The notes under the pieces were generated by a model. That model made no database searches and was not told where the DNA came from. It saw only the letters and a list, made by a program, of their open reading frames with translations. The translations under genes were made by a program, and so were the position numbers. DNA of 64,000 nucleotides from Candidatus Chloroploca asiatica (lineage in GTDB: Bacteria; Chloroflexota; Chloroflexia; Chloroflexales; Chloroflexaceae), in contig NZ_LYXE01000090.1 of assembly GCF_002532075.1 (NCBI RefSeq), positions 248,001-312,000 of the forward strand, given 5' to 3'. Shown one piece after another: positions 50,111-58,704 of this stretch; position 1 is the first letter of the stretch, and each line of letters opens with the position of its first letter.

Positions 50111-52042
50111 ATGATACAAACAGGCTGGCAACCTGCTCTCTGGTTTGTAACACTTGTCGCACCAGTCCTGCTCTTTATACTCCCAGGCTTGGCGCTACTA
50201 CGGCTTTGGCGTGGCGCTGCTGCGCTGACCTTCCTCGAACAGGTCGCCCTTGCCCTCGGGATTGGCCTAGCTCTCTATCCAGTACTCTTGCTCTGGGCTG
50301 ATCTGTTTGGCCTGAAACCTGGCCCCCTACTGGTATGGAGCATACCGCTGCTTAGCCTGCCCCTGTTAGGCTGGACGTTTGTGCGCCAAAACCCACCGAT
50401 CGAGCGTGCAGCATGGCGAAGCCGTGAGTCAGGGGGCAATGGCTGGCCCTTGGTGACGGGGTACTTTGTTGTTGTTGCCTTGTTGGGTGTGCGTTTGCAT
50501 ACGATTACCGGTCTTAGTGTCCCCCTCTGGGGCGATTCACTCCACCACACGATGATCACCCAGTTGATGGTCGAACAAGGGGGCCTCTTCAGTTCCTGGC
50601 AACCCTATGCGAACCTGGAGACAATGACCTATCACTTCGGCTTTCATAGTCAGATTGCGGCGATGATCTGGCTAACGGGGCTGGAAGCGCCCGAAGCGGT
50701 TCTCATCGGTGGTCAACTCGCCAATGCTGCTGCGGTTTTTACCCTCTACCCGCTAGCGCTGCACCTGGGCCGAAGCCGCTGGGCGGGGGTGGTGGCCCTG
50801 CTCGTGGCAGGGTTGCTCGCACCGATGCCGATGTTCTATGTCAACTGGGGGCGGTATACCCAACTGGCAGGTCAGATCATTTTGCCGGTTGCAATCACTT
50901 GCTTGTGGTTCTACCTTGCTTCGCATGAGCATGCAAAAGCGCTGCTCGGCCTCACGATCCTCTCGATGGCGGGGCTGTTCCTTACCCATTATCGCGTCAT
51001 CATTTTTGCCGTCTGTTTTGTCCCAGCCTATCTGCTCGTCAGCGGCACATGGTCTATGTGGCGTACCTTGGGCTTGCGATTGCTCCTGGTCGGAACAGGC
51101 GTTGGTGTACTTGTGGCTCCCTGGGTTATGCGCATGCTCGAAAGCCTCTTATTTCCCCTGCTCTCGGCAATTGTCGCCGCCTCAGCCTCAGGGGGAGCAA
51201 ATGCGATCCGTGCCGAGACGATTAACAATGCGGTCGGCCACCCCTTCAGCTACCTACCGGTGCTGATCTGGTATGGCATGCTGATCGTTGTCTTCTGGGC
51301 GCTCTGGCGACGTGAACGTGCAGTTCTGGTCGTTGCTCTCTGGTGGCTCGGTGCATTGCTGGTCGTCAACCCGCAACGGCTTGGTCTTCCAGGGGCCGGG
51401 ACGATCACCAATTTTGCGCTCTTTATCGCCGCCTATATCCCTGCGGCATTGCTGCTCGGGGCTGCAGCAGGATGGTTGTTACGCCGCTTCCGTGCGCCCG
51501 TCGTGCCGGCTGGCGTAGCACTGATCCTAGGTAGCTTGAGTCTGTGGGGCATAAGCCTGCGCACGCACGATCTTGATACCGTCAATTTTGCCTTAGTTAT
51601 GCCGGAAGATCGCACCGCAATGGCATGGATCGAAACACATACACCGCAAGAAGCCCGTTTTCTCGTGAATGGATATTTTCACAACGAGACAAGCTTGCTC
51701 GGCAGCGATGCCGGCTGGTGGATCCCTTTGCTCGCTCATCGGCAAACCACCCTCCCTCCGATGATCTATGTAGCTGAACAAGGTTCACAGCCAAATTATG
51801 CACAGTGGGTGAATGAATTGTATGCCACGATGAACGATCAAGGTCTTGATCACCCTGAAACATTGAATTTGTTGCATGAACGCGACATTTCATACGTCTA
51901 CATCGGACAACGCCAGGGCCTGGTTGGCATCCCTAATCCAAGCCGGGTGCTCGATCCTGAGGTGCTTAGTGACAGCCCCCATTTTACGCTGCTCTATCAT
52001 GAAGATCAGGTCTGGATCTTTGCGGTGCAACCAGATGAGTAA
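50111..52042 (+). CDS. Large polytopic membrane protein, glycosyltransferase-like
   Basis: A 643-residue inner-membrane protein with about twelve hydrophobic segments in the first 500 residues and a soluble C-terminal domain of about 140. An acidic motif on the first outer loop (WGDSLHHTMITQLM) and THYRV further on resemble the lipid-linked glycosyltransferases of the GT-C fold, which use polyprenyl-phosphate sugars. The C-terminal part (MAWIETHTPQEARFLVNGYF, YVYIGQRQG) matches the periplasmic domain usual in such proteins. I cannot assign the sugar or acceptor. The start is not preceded by a binding site; see the minimal ORF just upstream. Confidence 0.65.
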   Translation: MIQTGWQPALWFVTLVAPVLLFILPGLALLRLWRGAAALTFLEQVALALGIGLALYPVLLLWADLFGLKPGPLLVWSIPLLSLPLLGWTFVRQNPPIERAAWRSRESGGNGWPLVTGYFVVVALLGVRLHTITGLSVPLWGDSLHHTMITQLMVEQGGLFSSWQPYANLETMTYHFGFHSQIAAMIWLTGLEAPEAVLIGGQLANAAAVFTLYPLALHLGRSRWAGVVALLVAGLLAPMPMFYVNWGRYTQLAGQIILPVAITCLWFYLASHEHAKALLGLTILSMAGLFLTHYRVIIFAVCFVPAYLLVSGTWSMWRTLGLRLLLVGTGVGVLVAPWVMRMLESLLFPLLSAIVAASASGGANAIRAETINNAVGHPFSYLPVLIWYGMLIVVFWALWRRERAVLVVALWWLGALLVVNPQRLGLPGAGTITNFALFIAAYIPAALLLGAAAGWLLRRFRAPVVPAGVALILGSLSLWGISLRTHDLDTVNFALVMPEDRTAMAWIETHTPQEARFLVNGYFHNETSLLGSDAGWWIPLLAHRQTTLPPMIYVAEQGSQPNYAQWVNELYATMNDQGLDHPETLNLLHERDISYVYIGQRQGLVGIPNPSRVLDPEVLSDSPHFTLLYHEDQVWIFAVQPDE

Positions 52043-52049
52043 ACGCTCT

Positions 52050-52610
52050 TTAGGGTGCTGGAGGTGAAAGCAAGAGACTGCTGGCCCAGCCAACGGTTTC
52101 GACAGGGACACGCTCAGGGGTACAATCTGCAGCCGTGCTGAGGAGGCGGATCTGATACCAGCGAACGCCATCAGCGAAGTTCTGCTCTTGCAGAAAGACG
52201 ACTTGGTCACCAACACAGATCTGACCAAGTACCGTTTCAGGCACAACAAGCGGTTCCGAACGCAGATTACCACCAGCGATCACCGTACCCAGGCCCAGGC
52301 TGTCGGCGGGTGCGGGCGCGGGCGAAGGTACTGTCAAAGCTTCAACCGTCGCCGTCGCGTCACGGGCTTCCTGAGTTGACCTGAGCATGATCAGCGCTTC
52401 ATTGGTTGCGACCACAGCAGTGGCCGTGGCAATCCTGGCCTCGATCTGGGCATCACGAAGGCGCAAACCCAGGAACGCACCACCAAAGAGCAGGGCGATC
52501 ACAACCCCAACCATCAACAGGTTCGCCAGGGCTCGCAGAAGACCACCGCGCTGATGGACTTGCGGGCGAAACAGGCGATCCCAATCACTCGGATCTAATC
52601 GTGGTGGCAC
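52050..52610 (-). CDS. Membrane-anchored SH3-like protein
   Basis: A 186-residue protein with a cytoplasmic N-terminus, one membrane segment (about 30-50, LLMVGVVIALLFGGAFLGLRL), a helical stalk rich in Ala and Thr, a Pro-rich linker (PSPAPAPADS), and a C-terminal SH3-like domain. The last part has GNLRSEP, CVGDQVVFLQEQ, RWYQIRL and VGWASSLLL, the usual strands of bacterial SH3b domains that bind cell-wall peptides. The start is GTG 52610 with GGGGAAAG upstream. It is convergent with the membrane-protein gene and 12 bases from the GNAT gene. Confidence 0.7.
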   Translation of the reverse strand: MPPRLDPSDWDRLFRPQVHQRGGLLRALANLLMVGVVIALLFGGAFLGLRLRDAQIEARIATATAVVATNEALIMLRSTQEARDATATVEALTVPSPAPAPADSLGLGTVIAGGNLRSEPLVVPETVLGQICVGDQVVFLQEQNFADGVRWYQIRLLSTAADCTPERVPVETVGWASSLLLSPPAP

Positions 52611-52622
52611 ACTTTCCCCAGT

Positions 52623-53513
52623 TTAAGGATGTAAGTTTCGACGCAAAATCAACTGACGCTCACCAGTTGTGACAAAGCCAAACCACTGGTAGAGGCGCTG
52701 TGCTTGCATGTTATATGCCTGGGTGTTGAGTGTCAAGACATGTGCCCGTTGCGCGATGGTAAAGGCAACAACGTCGGCGAGCAGGCGAACACCAATCGCT
52801 TTGCCCCGCCACGCGGGGTCAACGGCAATACGCACGAGATGGACGAGGCGTCCGCCAAAATGGGTGGTTGCATACGCATAGCCCACAATTGCCTCTTCAT
52901 GCTCAGCAACCACAACATAGGGGCCTTGCTCAAGGGCAGTACGCATAATCGTGGCATCTTTTGTCCACTGAGGTTCAAAACAGGCCCGATCGACCGCAAG
53001 CACCGCAGGCAGATCGAGAGGCAGGGCCGAGCGCACCGTGATTTCAAGATTGCCCTGATGAGGAATGTGCAGTTGTCGTTTTTCATACACAACAACTTCA
53101 GTTTCTGACTCAAACTGTTGCGACTGCAACGCGGGCACCAGCCAGGCATCGGCCTGCTCATCACCGGCATAGAAGATCGTGTGGACACCCTGCCGACGAA
53201 GCGTCGCTTCAAACACCGGCAAGAGCGTAGCCAACGCAAAACGCAGATCGAGCCCATCACCAAGGGCAACTGCATAGATCCAGCAGATGCCCTCGGTAGG
53301 CTGATTGGCCAGCGCACTAGCAACGATCGTGGAGCCAACCTCAAGAACGACACCCCATTGCTGGGCCATCAAATGCTCGAGGTCGGCACCAGTCATCGCA
53401 TAGTAGCGCCGACCAGCCTCACGCAACAGCCGCGTTACAGCGGTCAGATCGGTTGCCTGGACAGGACGTGCCACCGCCTGATTCAAGTCGATACTTTTAC
53501 GAAATAGCCACAT
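52623..53513 (-). CDS. GNAT-family acetyltransferase, RimI-like C-terminal domain
   Basis: A 296-residue protein. The C-terminal half (about 155-296) is a complete GNAT domain: ITVRSALPLDLPAVLAVDRACF, VVVAEHEEAIVGYAYATTHFGG, the acetyl-CoA loop VRIAVDPAWRGKAIGVRLL, and LNTQAYNMQAQRLYQWFGF. This last motif is like RimI, which acetylates protein N-termini. The N-terminal half (about 10-150) has the pattern of a second, weaker GNAT fold without a good acetyl-CoA loop. It is the first gene of a run with the SH3-like gene. Confidence 0.82.
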   Translation of the reverse strand: MWLFRKSIDLNQAVARPVQATDLTAVTRLLREAGRRYYAMTGADLEHLMAQQWGVVLEVGSTIVASALANQPTEGICWIYAVALGDGLDLRFALATLLPVFEATLRRQGVHTIFYAGDEQADAWLVPALQSQQFESETEVVVYEKRQLHIPHQGNLEITVRSALPLDLPAVLAVDRACFEPQWTKDATIMRTALEQGPYVVVAEHEEAIVGYAYATTHFGGRLVHLVRIAVDPAWRGKAIGVRLLADVVAFTIAQRAHVLTLNTQAYNMQAQRLYQWFGFVTTGERQLILRRNLHP

Positions 53514-53541
53514 ACCCTTACTGGATCAACGCAACAATCGC

Positions 53542-54141
53542 TTAGGGATAACCAGTATACACCTTGCCCAGATCCAGAGTCTGTCCGGCTTCCACTTCAA
53601 AGATGAGATCCTGCGACGGATCATCGCCCTGGCGGACAAGATACTGATTCAACGGACCCTGCACAACGATGGCATAGCGACCAGGTGGCACATCACCAAA
53701 GGCAAACCCGCCTTCACCGTCTGGTGTGACCCAGGGATCATTCTCGGGATCATGGCTGACTGCATCCATCGTCGTCGCATCAGTCGCAATCACTGGCGAA
53801 AGGTAGAGCACAATGGCATCATAGACGATTTCATCAGTCTGGATATTATAGAGCACCCCGTGGACAACGCCCGTCCCTTCTGATGGAACAGGAAGTGGTT
53901 CAGGCTCACGTCCTGGTGGCGGTGTATAGCCAGGACCAGGATAGGCCGGATCGACAGTTGGCATGGACGGCACAATCGGATAGGGATAGGGATAAGGATC
54001 CTGAGAAGGCTCAGGTGTCGCTATCTGAGTCGGTTCAGGCAGAGGAGTCTGGGTTTCGGTTGCCGGGCCACCACAGCCTACGAGTATGGTCAGCAAGACC
54101 AGCGCGAGCGCAAAGGGCAGCCAGAAAGACGTGCGTTGCAT
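53542..54141 (-). CDS. Lipoprotein with carboxypeptidase-regulatory-like domain
   Basis: A 199-residue lipoprotein. The signal peptide ends in TILVGCGG, so Cys23 is the lipidated residue. A Pro/Glu/Thr-rich linker follows, including a short PYPYPYP repeat encoded by tandem hexamers. The C-terminal 100 residues form a beta-sandwich: GTGVVHGVLYNIQTDEIVYDA, FAFGDVPPGRYAIVVQGP and GQTLDLGKVY, the pattern of carboxypeptidase-regulatory-like or prealbumin-like domains. It probably sits on the outer side of the membrane; the function is unknown. Confidence 0.75.
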   Translation of the reverse strand: MQRTSFWLPFALALVLLTILVGCGGPATETQTPLPEPTQIATPEPSQDPYPYPYPIVPSMPTVDPAYPGPGYTPPPGREPEPLPVPSEGTGVVHGVLYNIQTDEIVYDAIVLYLSPVIATDATTMDAVSHDPENDPWVTPDGEGGFAFGDVPPGRYAIVVQGPLNQYLVRQGDDPSQDLIFEVEAGQTLDLGKVYTGYP

Positions 54142-54238
54142 CTTTATACCTCATGCAAAGGAGGTGTGGAGAGTCCGCCCTGCGGTTTCTCCACACCCCC
54201 TGATAGAGCCATCGACCGGATCGTGGACGTATTCCGTA

Positions 54239-55606
54239 TTAGAAGTTGATGCCGTTGTAGGTCAGGAAGGCATCGCCGGCGTTCGCCGGAGCAAGCTGGT
54301 TGACGATACAAACCACATTGCTGGCGGGGCTAGTCGTCACCGTCGCACCACCAACGTAGCGCTCGGTGGGGATCTTGGCATTCTGGAACCAGGTGACCGA
54401 CTGACCAGGCTGCAGCGGCGCACTATCAGGCGCAGGGGTCAGCGTGCTACCAGCAATCACGTTGGGCGTGAAGGTCATGGTTGCCGTGGTGCTCACAGTA
54501 CCGGCATTGCGGCACTGCACAGCGGTGAAGAAGCCAGCGTTGTTCGCCATCAGCAGAGGCAAGCTAGCACGTGTCGTTGCGGAGGCTGACGAAATACCCT
54601 CATACGAGGTGCCGAACTGGCCCGAGAGCTGGTTGACGACAACCACAATGGGCTGTGCCGACGTTACAACTGCCGACCCAACATAGCGATCAGCACCGTT
54701 GACAATGATCGCCCGGCTGGCGCCTGCGCCAAGGTTGAAGGTCTGATTCGTCAGGCTCGCCCCGCCTGAAATCGTGTTGGCACCAAAGGCAACCGTCACA
54801 TCAGCCGCAGCCGAACCAATATTCTGGATCGAGATACCACTGAAGAAACCAGCGTTGGCCTGCTGCACGAGGGGCAGCACAACCTCAGTCGAACCTGCGG
54901 CGAAACCGCTGTAGGTCAACTGCGTGCGGAAGCCCGTTTTACCAACCTGATTGACAATCACAGCCAGAGGTTGGGCGCTCGTAATCTGGGCCGAACCAAC
55001 AAACCGGTCACCAAGCTCGGTGAGCGTGGACTGATCGAAGACCAGCGACGCACCAGGGGCAATGGCAGCCGAGTTCACGGTATGAGCAGTGCCAGCATCA
55101 CCAGGATTGAAGGACACCGTCACCGGCGCAGCTGCGGTACCCGCGTTCTGCACCGCGAACCAGGTATCGAAGCCTGCGTTGCCACGCTGAATCAACGGAA
55201 GGTTGACTGTCGTCGCGCCCTGCGTCAGGCCAGTCGCAGCCTCACTGTAGAAGGGAGCCCCAGCGACGCCGTTGTTGCCCAGGATGTTCAGGATCGCCGC
55301 CACAGGCTGGTCAGCCTCGATGACTGCCGAACCACTGAAGCCAGCGTTAACACTCGGGATCGGGAAATAGGTCTTGCTTGCACCCGCCGCAATCGACTCA
55401 CCAAGAATGTTGGCAGCCGACGTGCCATCGGGGTTGATCAGGCGAATGTCAACTGTTGCCTGAGCAGTACCCAGGTTCTGCACCTGGAAACCAGTGCTCC
55501 ACTGAATGCCCTGCTGAGCACTTACCGACCGAACTGGTGCAAGCACCAGCACCAGGGCCATCATCAGCCCTGTCACAAGAGCAATTGCTGTCACTTTGCG
55601 CAGCAT
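54239..55606 (-). CDS. Secreted surface protein with four internal repeats
   Basis: A 455-residue exported protein. A signal peptide (residues 1 to about 30) ends near VSAQQ. The mature part consists of about four copies of a 100-residue beta-rich repeat. Each begins with LPL-x-x-x-NAGF, has V-QN-x-G-x-A-x-x-VTV-F, and ends D-RYVGSA-V-x-SAQP-VVVNQ. The repeats are rich in Ala, Ser, Thr, Gly and Asn and have few charges, like surface-layer or adhesin proteins of Chloroflexota. No wall-anchoring motif is seen at the C-terminus (FLTYNGINF). A clear promoter and AAAGGA binding site precede it, so it may be highly expressed. Confidence 0.75.
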   Translation of the reverse strand: MLRKVTAIALVTGLMMALVLVLAPVRSVSAQQGIQWSTGFQVQNLGTAQATVDIRLINPDGTSAANILGESIAAGASKTYFPIPSVNAGFSGSAVIEADQPVAAILNILGNNGVAGAPFYSEAATGLTQGATTVNLPLIQRGNAGFDTWFAVQNAGTAAAPVTVSFNPGDAGTAHTVNSAAIAPGASLVFDQSTLTELGDRFVGSAQITSAQPLAVIVNQVGKTGFRTQLTYSGFAAGSTEVVLPLVQQANAGFFSGISIQNIGSAAADVTVAFGANTISGGASLTNQTFNLGAGASRAIIVNGADRYVGSAVVTSAQPIVVVVNQLSGQFGTSYEGISSASATTRASLPLLMANNAGFFTAVQCRNAGTVSTTATMTFTPNVIAGSTLTPAPDSAPLQPGQSVTWFQNAKIPTERYVGGATVTTSPASNVVCIVNQLAPANAGDAFLTYNGINF

Positions 55607-55688
55607 ACCGTACGTATCCTTTCGTTACCTACACACCATCAGCCATGATGCGAAACCTTATGACGTTCACTGTAGCATAGGCACCCAC

Positions 55689-55718
55689 AACATAGCGATA
55701 CCTCTTTAGAAGAGTCAA
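55689..55718 (-). promoter_or_regulatory. Promoter of the surface-protein gene
   Basis: Read on the minus strand, TTGACT (55718-55713) and TATGTT (55694-55689) are 18 bases apart. The leader would be about 75 bases long and ends with AAAGGA before the ATG at 55606. Confidence 0.55.
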
Positions 55719-55841
55719 CCCTAATCCATCTGGTTCCAATGCCGTGGATTCATCGCTAATACCCAACAAAAAGAGGAGTAACCCGAAAGTATTAGTGGCT
55801 TTTAGCGCTTGCTAAAGACGTATTTCCACTTCTGCCAGACC

Positions 55842-55874
55842 AGACCTCACAGGTCTGACAGACCTGTGAGGTCT
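55842..55874. repeat. Copy of the AGACCTCACAGGTCT repeat
   Basis: Arms 55842-55856 and 55860-55874 pair perfectly around GAC. The arm sequence is the same as the core of the element at 42823-42857; only the loop differs. It lies 29 bases after the methyltransferase stop (minus strand) and could serve as its terminator. Confidence 0.9.
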
Positions 55875-55903
55875 AGGGTCGCAGATTATTTCTGAGCAAA
55901 CTA

Positions 55904-56644
55904 TTATGCTGGTGTACAGACAAAGACCAGCAGATCGCCAAGATTGATCGGTACCAAGGGCGCGATGATGCTGCGTACAAAGGTGTGTGGTCGTCGCAGC
56001 ATCCACTGCCAGTCAGCGTTCGTGCGGGGCAGCGGGCGTTCGAGTACCACAACACGTTGCGTGCGCAGACCATGATCGGCTAACAAGCGCTGCCACGACC
56101 CACGTGAAGCATACCGCTGCAATGGCTGCCCATCATCAAAGACCTCACCGTGCCGCAAGACATGCCAGATGTTGCCAAACAAGCCAAAGGCGTTGGGCAA
56201 CAAGACCACGGCAGTGCCGCCGGGGCGTAGCACCCGGGCCATTTCACGCACACCCTCTTCAGGAGCAAAATAGTGCTCGAGGCTGCCAATGTTGGTGACC
56301 AGATCAAACGCATGATCGGCAAATGGCAACCGCTGGGCATTCGAGGCGGCCAACGGAATCGCCGCCCCCCCGCGCGGATCAAGCTGATGCAGGGCTGCCA
56401 CCGAGAAGTCAATGCCCATACCCTCATATCCAGCCCGCTGCGCAAAGCGCAGAAAATCGCCTTCACCACACGACACATCAAGCAAACGACCCGGCGGCGG
56501 CGAAGCGCGCCGTACCAGATCAAGAAACCAGAGATAGAGCGAGTCGCGTTGATGGAGACCACGGTCACGATAGATCGTATCATACGCCGCTTGTTCGGCT
56601 ACTTCCGTCGGCGTGTGACGGATTTCAATGGGATACCACGACAT
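55904..56644 (-). CDS. Class I SAM-dependent methyltransferase
   Basis: A 246-residue methyltransferase of the UbiE/type 11 group. Motif I is LLDVSCGEGDFLRFAQRAG (about 54-72), with Ser in place of the usual Gly in G-x-G-x-G; motif II ends in GMGIDFS; NAQRLPFADHAFDLVTNIGSLEH is the post-motif, and MARVLRPGGTAVVLLPN is motif III. The start ATG 56644 has GAGG upstream. It is the last gene of a minus-strand run with a flippase-like membrane protein, a second methyltransferase and two glycosyltransferases, so a glycan, lipid carrier or cell-surface sugar is the likely substrate. Confidence 0.85.
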   Translation of the reverse strand: MSWYPIEIRHTPTEVAEQAAYDTIYRDRGLHQRDSLYLWFLDLVRRASPPPGRLLDVSCGEGDFLRFAQRAGYEGMGIDFSVAALHQLDPRGGAAIPLAASNAQRLPFADHAFDLVTNIGSLEHYFAPEEGVREMARVLRPGGTAVVLLPNAFGLFGNIWHVLRHGEVFDDGQPLQRYASRGSWQRLLADHGLRTQRVVVLERPLPRTNADWQWMLRRPHTFVRSIIAPLVPINLGDLLVFVCTPA

Positions 56645-56664
56645 ACACACCTCAAACTCAGGCT

Positions 56665-57600
56665 CTACCAGCGTGAAAAAACCAGCGCCCAGAAGAGCTC
56701 ATTCAGCGTAATCCATACGCGCATCAGCAAGGCGATGATCAAGGCAACAGAGAGCGGCACAATCAGGGTCAACAAGACGACCATGCTGAGATCACGAAAA
56801 CTAAACCCGATCGGAATCAGAAAAGAGAGCGCCCCAACCAACCCGCTGGCAACCCAGATCTGAACCAGAACTGGTAACATTGACCACTCGATCAAATAGA
56901 TCGAACGCACCAGGAAAAAGAGGATCAAGCCCCCGCTCAACCAGACAAGCATATGCAAGCCCACGACCAGCAGCGTGGCCGGTAAACCAAGAAACTGGGT
57001 CAGCGGTTCACGCTTCCAGCGCTTGAGAATCAGGTTCAACAGGCGCACCAGCAGCATCGGACGCACCGCCACCACAAGGCTCACCAGCGCCACCAGCGCC
57101 ACTGGCAGCAAGGGGATGTTGCCATTCAGTAAGGGCGTCAAGGGAAAAAGCATCACAACAAGCAGACCACCCGAGGCGATCAAAAGAATCTGTTCCCAGA
57201 GCATCCCAAGCAGCGTCATCCGCCGCGCAACCCCGACCTGTTCGTAGAGCAGGACACGACTCGCGACAAACGGGGCAGGCGTAGGTAAGCGACGCGCCAT
57301 CCACGAATAAAGAAAAAAGCGTCCATGGTCACGCCAGCCGACGCGCACATTGAGCGCCGACATCACGACGCCCCAGGCAATGACCGCCACAGCCAACGAG
57401 CCGGTGTAGGCCACACTGCTCAAACCCAGATAGACCGCATCAAATTGCCAGTCATAGGTTACGAGGGATCGCCAGTCACGCACAATCGTGATCAGGATGA
57501 CCGCCAGAGCCGCAGCGAGCATCCCTCCTACAATAATTCGGCGTGACTGGGGCTTATCCCAGATGGTACGCCCACGTTGCCACAAGCTTGTTAGCATCAT
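56665..57600 (-). CDS. Lysylphosphatidylglycerol synthase TM-like / flippase-like protein
   Basis: A 311-residue integral membrane protein with about eight hydrophobic segments. The pattern (WGVVMSALNVRVGWRDHGRFFLYSWMARRLPTP split at R, then LWEQILLIASGGLL and GALSFLIPIGFSFRDLSMV) is that of the UPF0104/AglD-like family, related to the flippase domain of MprF; SFLIPIGFSFRD stands for the usual P-GGLGVRE motif. Such proteins occur in surface-glycan clusters and may move lipid-linked intermediates. Its start codon directly follows the stop of the upstream methyltransferase gene. Confidence 0.75.
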   Translation of the reverse strand: MMLTSLWQRGRTIWDKPQSRRIIVGGMLAAALAVILITIVRDWRSLVTYDWQFDAVYLGLSSVAYTGSLAVAVIAWGVVMSALNVRVGWRDHGRFFLYSWMARRLPTPAPFVASRVLLYEQVGVARRMTLLGMLWEQILLIASGGLLVVMLFPLTPLLNGNIPLLPVALVALVSLVVAVRPMLLVRLLNLILKRWKREPLTQFLGLPATLLVVGLHMLVWLSGGLILFFLVRSIYLIEWSMLPVLVQIWVASGLVGALSFLIPIGFSFRDLSMVVLLTLIVPLSVALIIALLMRVWITLNELFWALVFSRW

Positions 57601-58533
57601 TTATACCGGTTGGGCGACGACCGTGATCACCGCGCCTTTGTGAAGTTTACGGTCAATCACCCAGAGTGGGGGCAAAAGCGCCGTGCGCACAAGAAGATTT
57701 TCCAGGGCACGCTGGGCAACTGGCTGCAGGATCTCGTTGCGTACATGTTGACGCAACCAGAAGCGCCAACTCAACATCATCACCTGGTACGTACTGCCCA
57801 AACAGATCAACTCGCGTACCTGAAAGCCAGCCTGATTGAGCATCTGCGTCAGCGTACGTTCATCAGGGATAAACATATGGCGCGGCTGATCGAGCCCGGC
57901 CCAGTAGCGGCCACATAAACGAGCATCCCAGGCCGAAAGGTTAGGTACACGGGCCACAAAGATGCCATCAGGTGCCAGGAGTTCGCGCACCCGTTGCAGG
58001 GTTGCCTGCGGCTGATACAGATGCTCGAGCACATCCCACATCGTGATCACATCAAAGGTCTGACCTTCCAAGGCAACCTCCTCGAGCGTACCCTGATGCA
58101 CCGTAAGCCCAAAGAGTTCACGGGCCTGCCGCGCCGCGTCGACACTCAATTCAACCCCAACCGTCTGCCAGGCAGCGCTACCCGTACCAAGAAAGACGCC
58201 GGTGGCACAACCGACATCGAGAAGCCTGCGTTTGCCAGGGCGCGATGGCGCGTGACGTTCGACCAGATGCCACCGTTTTTTCAAGCCATAGAGGTGCAGC
58301 ATGCCTTGCAGCAGGCTGGGGTTGGCCCAGGGTGGGGGAACAAAAGGATCATATTCAGGAGGATAGTAGAAGCTGATCTCGTTGGGATCGGGGCGCGGAT
58401 TCTGATAGAGCAGGCCGCATGCGGCACATTCCACCAGGGTAAAGCTTCCAGGCAACCCCAACAACGCATCGGGCAGGGTATAGCGGTGACGAGCCTCAGT
58501 TGCACCACAGAGCAAGCATGCAGTCGTTTCCAT
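57601..58533 (-). CDS. SAM-dependent methyltransferase with N-terminal zinc-ribbon-like segment
   Basis: A 310-residue enzyme of the type seen in surface-sugar clusters. The N-terminus holds two Cys pairs (CLLCG at 6-10 and CAACGLLYQNPRP), a small zinc-ribbon. The methyltransferase core has LLDVGCATGVFL (motif I), VGVELSVDAARQARELFG, and DVITMWDVLEHLYQPQATL, followed by LLAPDGIFVARVPN. I place the start at ATG 58533, where GGAGAT lies upstream, because the longer frame runs through a dispersed repeat. It is directly coupled to the flippase-like gene. Probable substrate is a sugar or lipid-linked sugar. Confidence 0.83.
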   Translation of the reverse strand: METTACLLCGATEARHRYTLPDALLGLPGSFTLVECAACGLLYQNPRPDPNEISFYYPPEYDPFVPPPWANPSLLQGMLHLYGLKKRWHLVERHAPSRPGKRRLLDVGCATGVFLGTGSAAWQTVGVELSVDAARQARELFGLTVHQGTLEEVALEGQTFDVITMWDVLEHLYQPQATLQRVRELLAPDGIFVARVPNLSAWDARLCGRYWAGLDQPRHMFIPDERTLTQMLNQAGFQVRELICLGSTYQVMMLSWRFWLRQHVRNEILQPVAQRALENLLVRTALLPPLWVIDRKLHKGAVITVVAQPV

Positions 58534-58580
58534 CGTTGCCGGGCATCTCCTACTACCAATTACGCTTGAAGGTACCGCTT

Positions 58581-58652
58581 TGTCATGCTGAACGCAGCTC
58601 AGCATCTCTGCCGTCGAGAAGCCTGAGACCCTTCGCTTCACTCAGGGTGACA
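58581..58652. repeat. TGTCATGCTGA-type dispersed repeat
   Basis: A 72-base element beginning TGTCATGCTGAACGCAG and ending CTTCACTCAGGGTGACA, with imperfect terminal inverted repeats (TGTCA/TGACA) and an internal GAGA/CTTCG segment. Elements of this form are among the most widespread short repeats in bacterial genomes. GGAGCGCAGCGAAGCATCG at 42876-42894 resembles a fragment of the same family. Confidence 0.7.
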
Positions 58653-58704
58653 ATGCGGCCTACTCAACGGTAACTGGTATAACGTGTTGTGTGAGGCGAC
58701 CGCT

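Larger units (their letters stand above)
55607..55903. other. Intergenic region with surface-protein promoter and dispersed repeat
   Basis: About 300 bases without a gene. It holds the minus-strand promoter at 55689-55718, a small TAGC-GCTT-GCTA hairpin near 55803, and the repeat at 55842-55874. Confidence 0.5.

Noticed and set aside
54971-55648. Plus-strand open frame of 225 codons opposite the surface-protein gene
   Set aside because: Antisense to a gene with signal peptide, repeats and promoter; the frame is Arg/His-rich without any motif.
58534-58641. Upstream extension of the methyltransferase gene (start at 58641)
   Set aside because: The extra residues are encoded by a dispersed repeat; the zinc-ribbon N-terminus begins naturally at ATG 58533.
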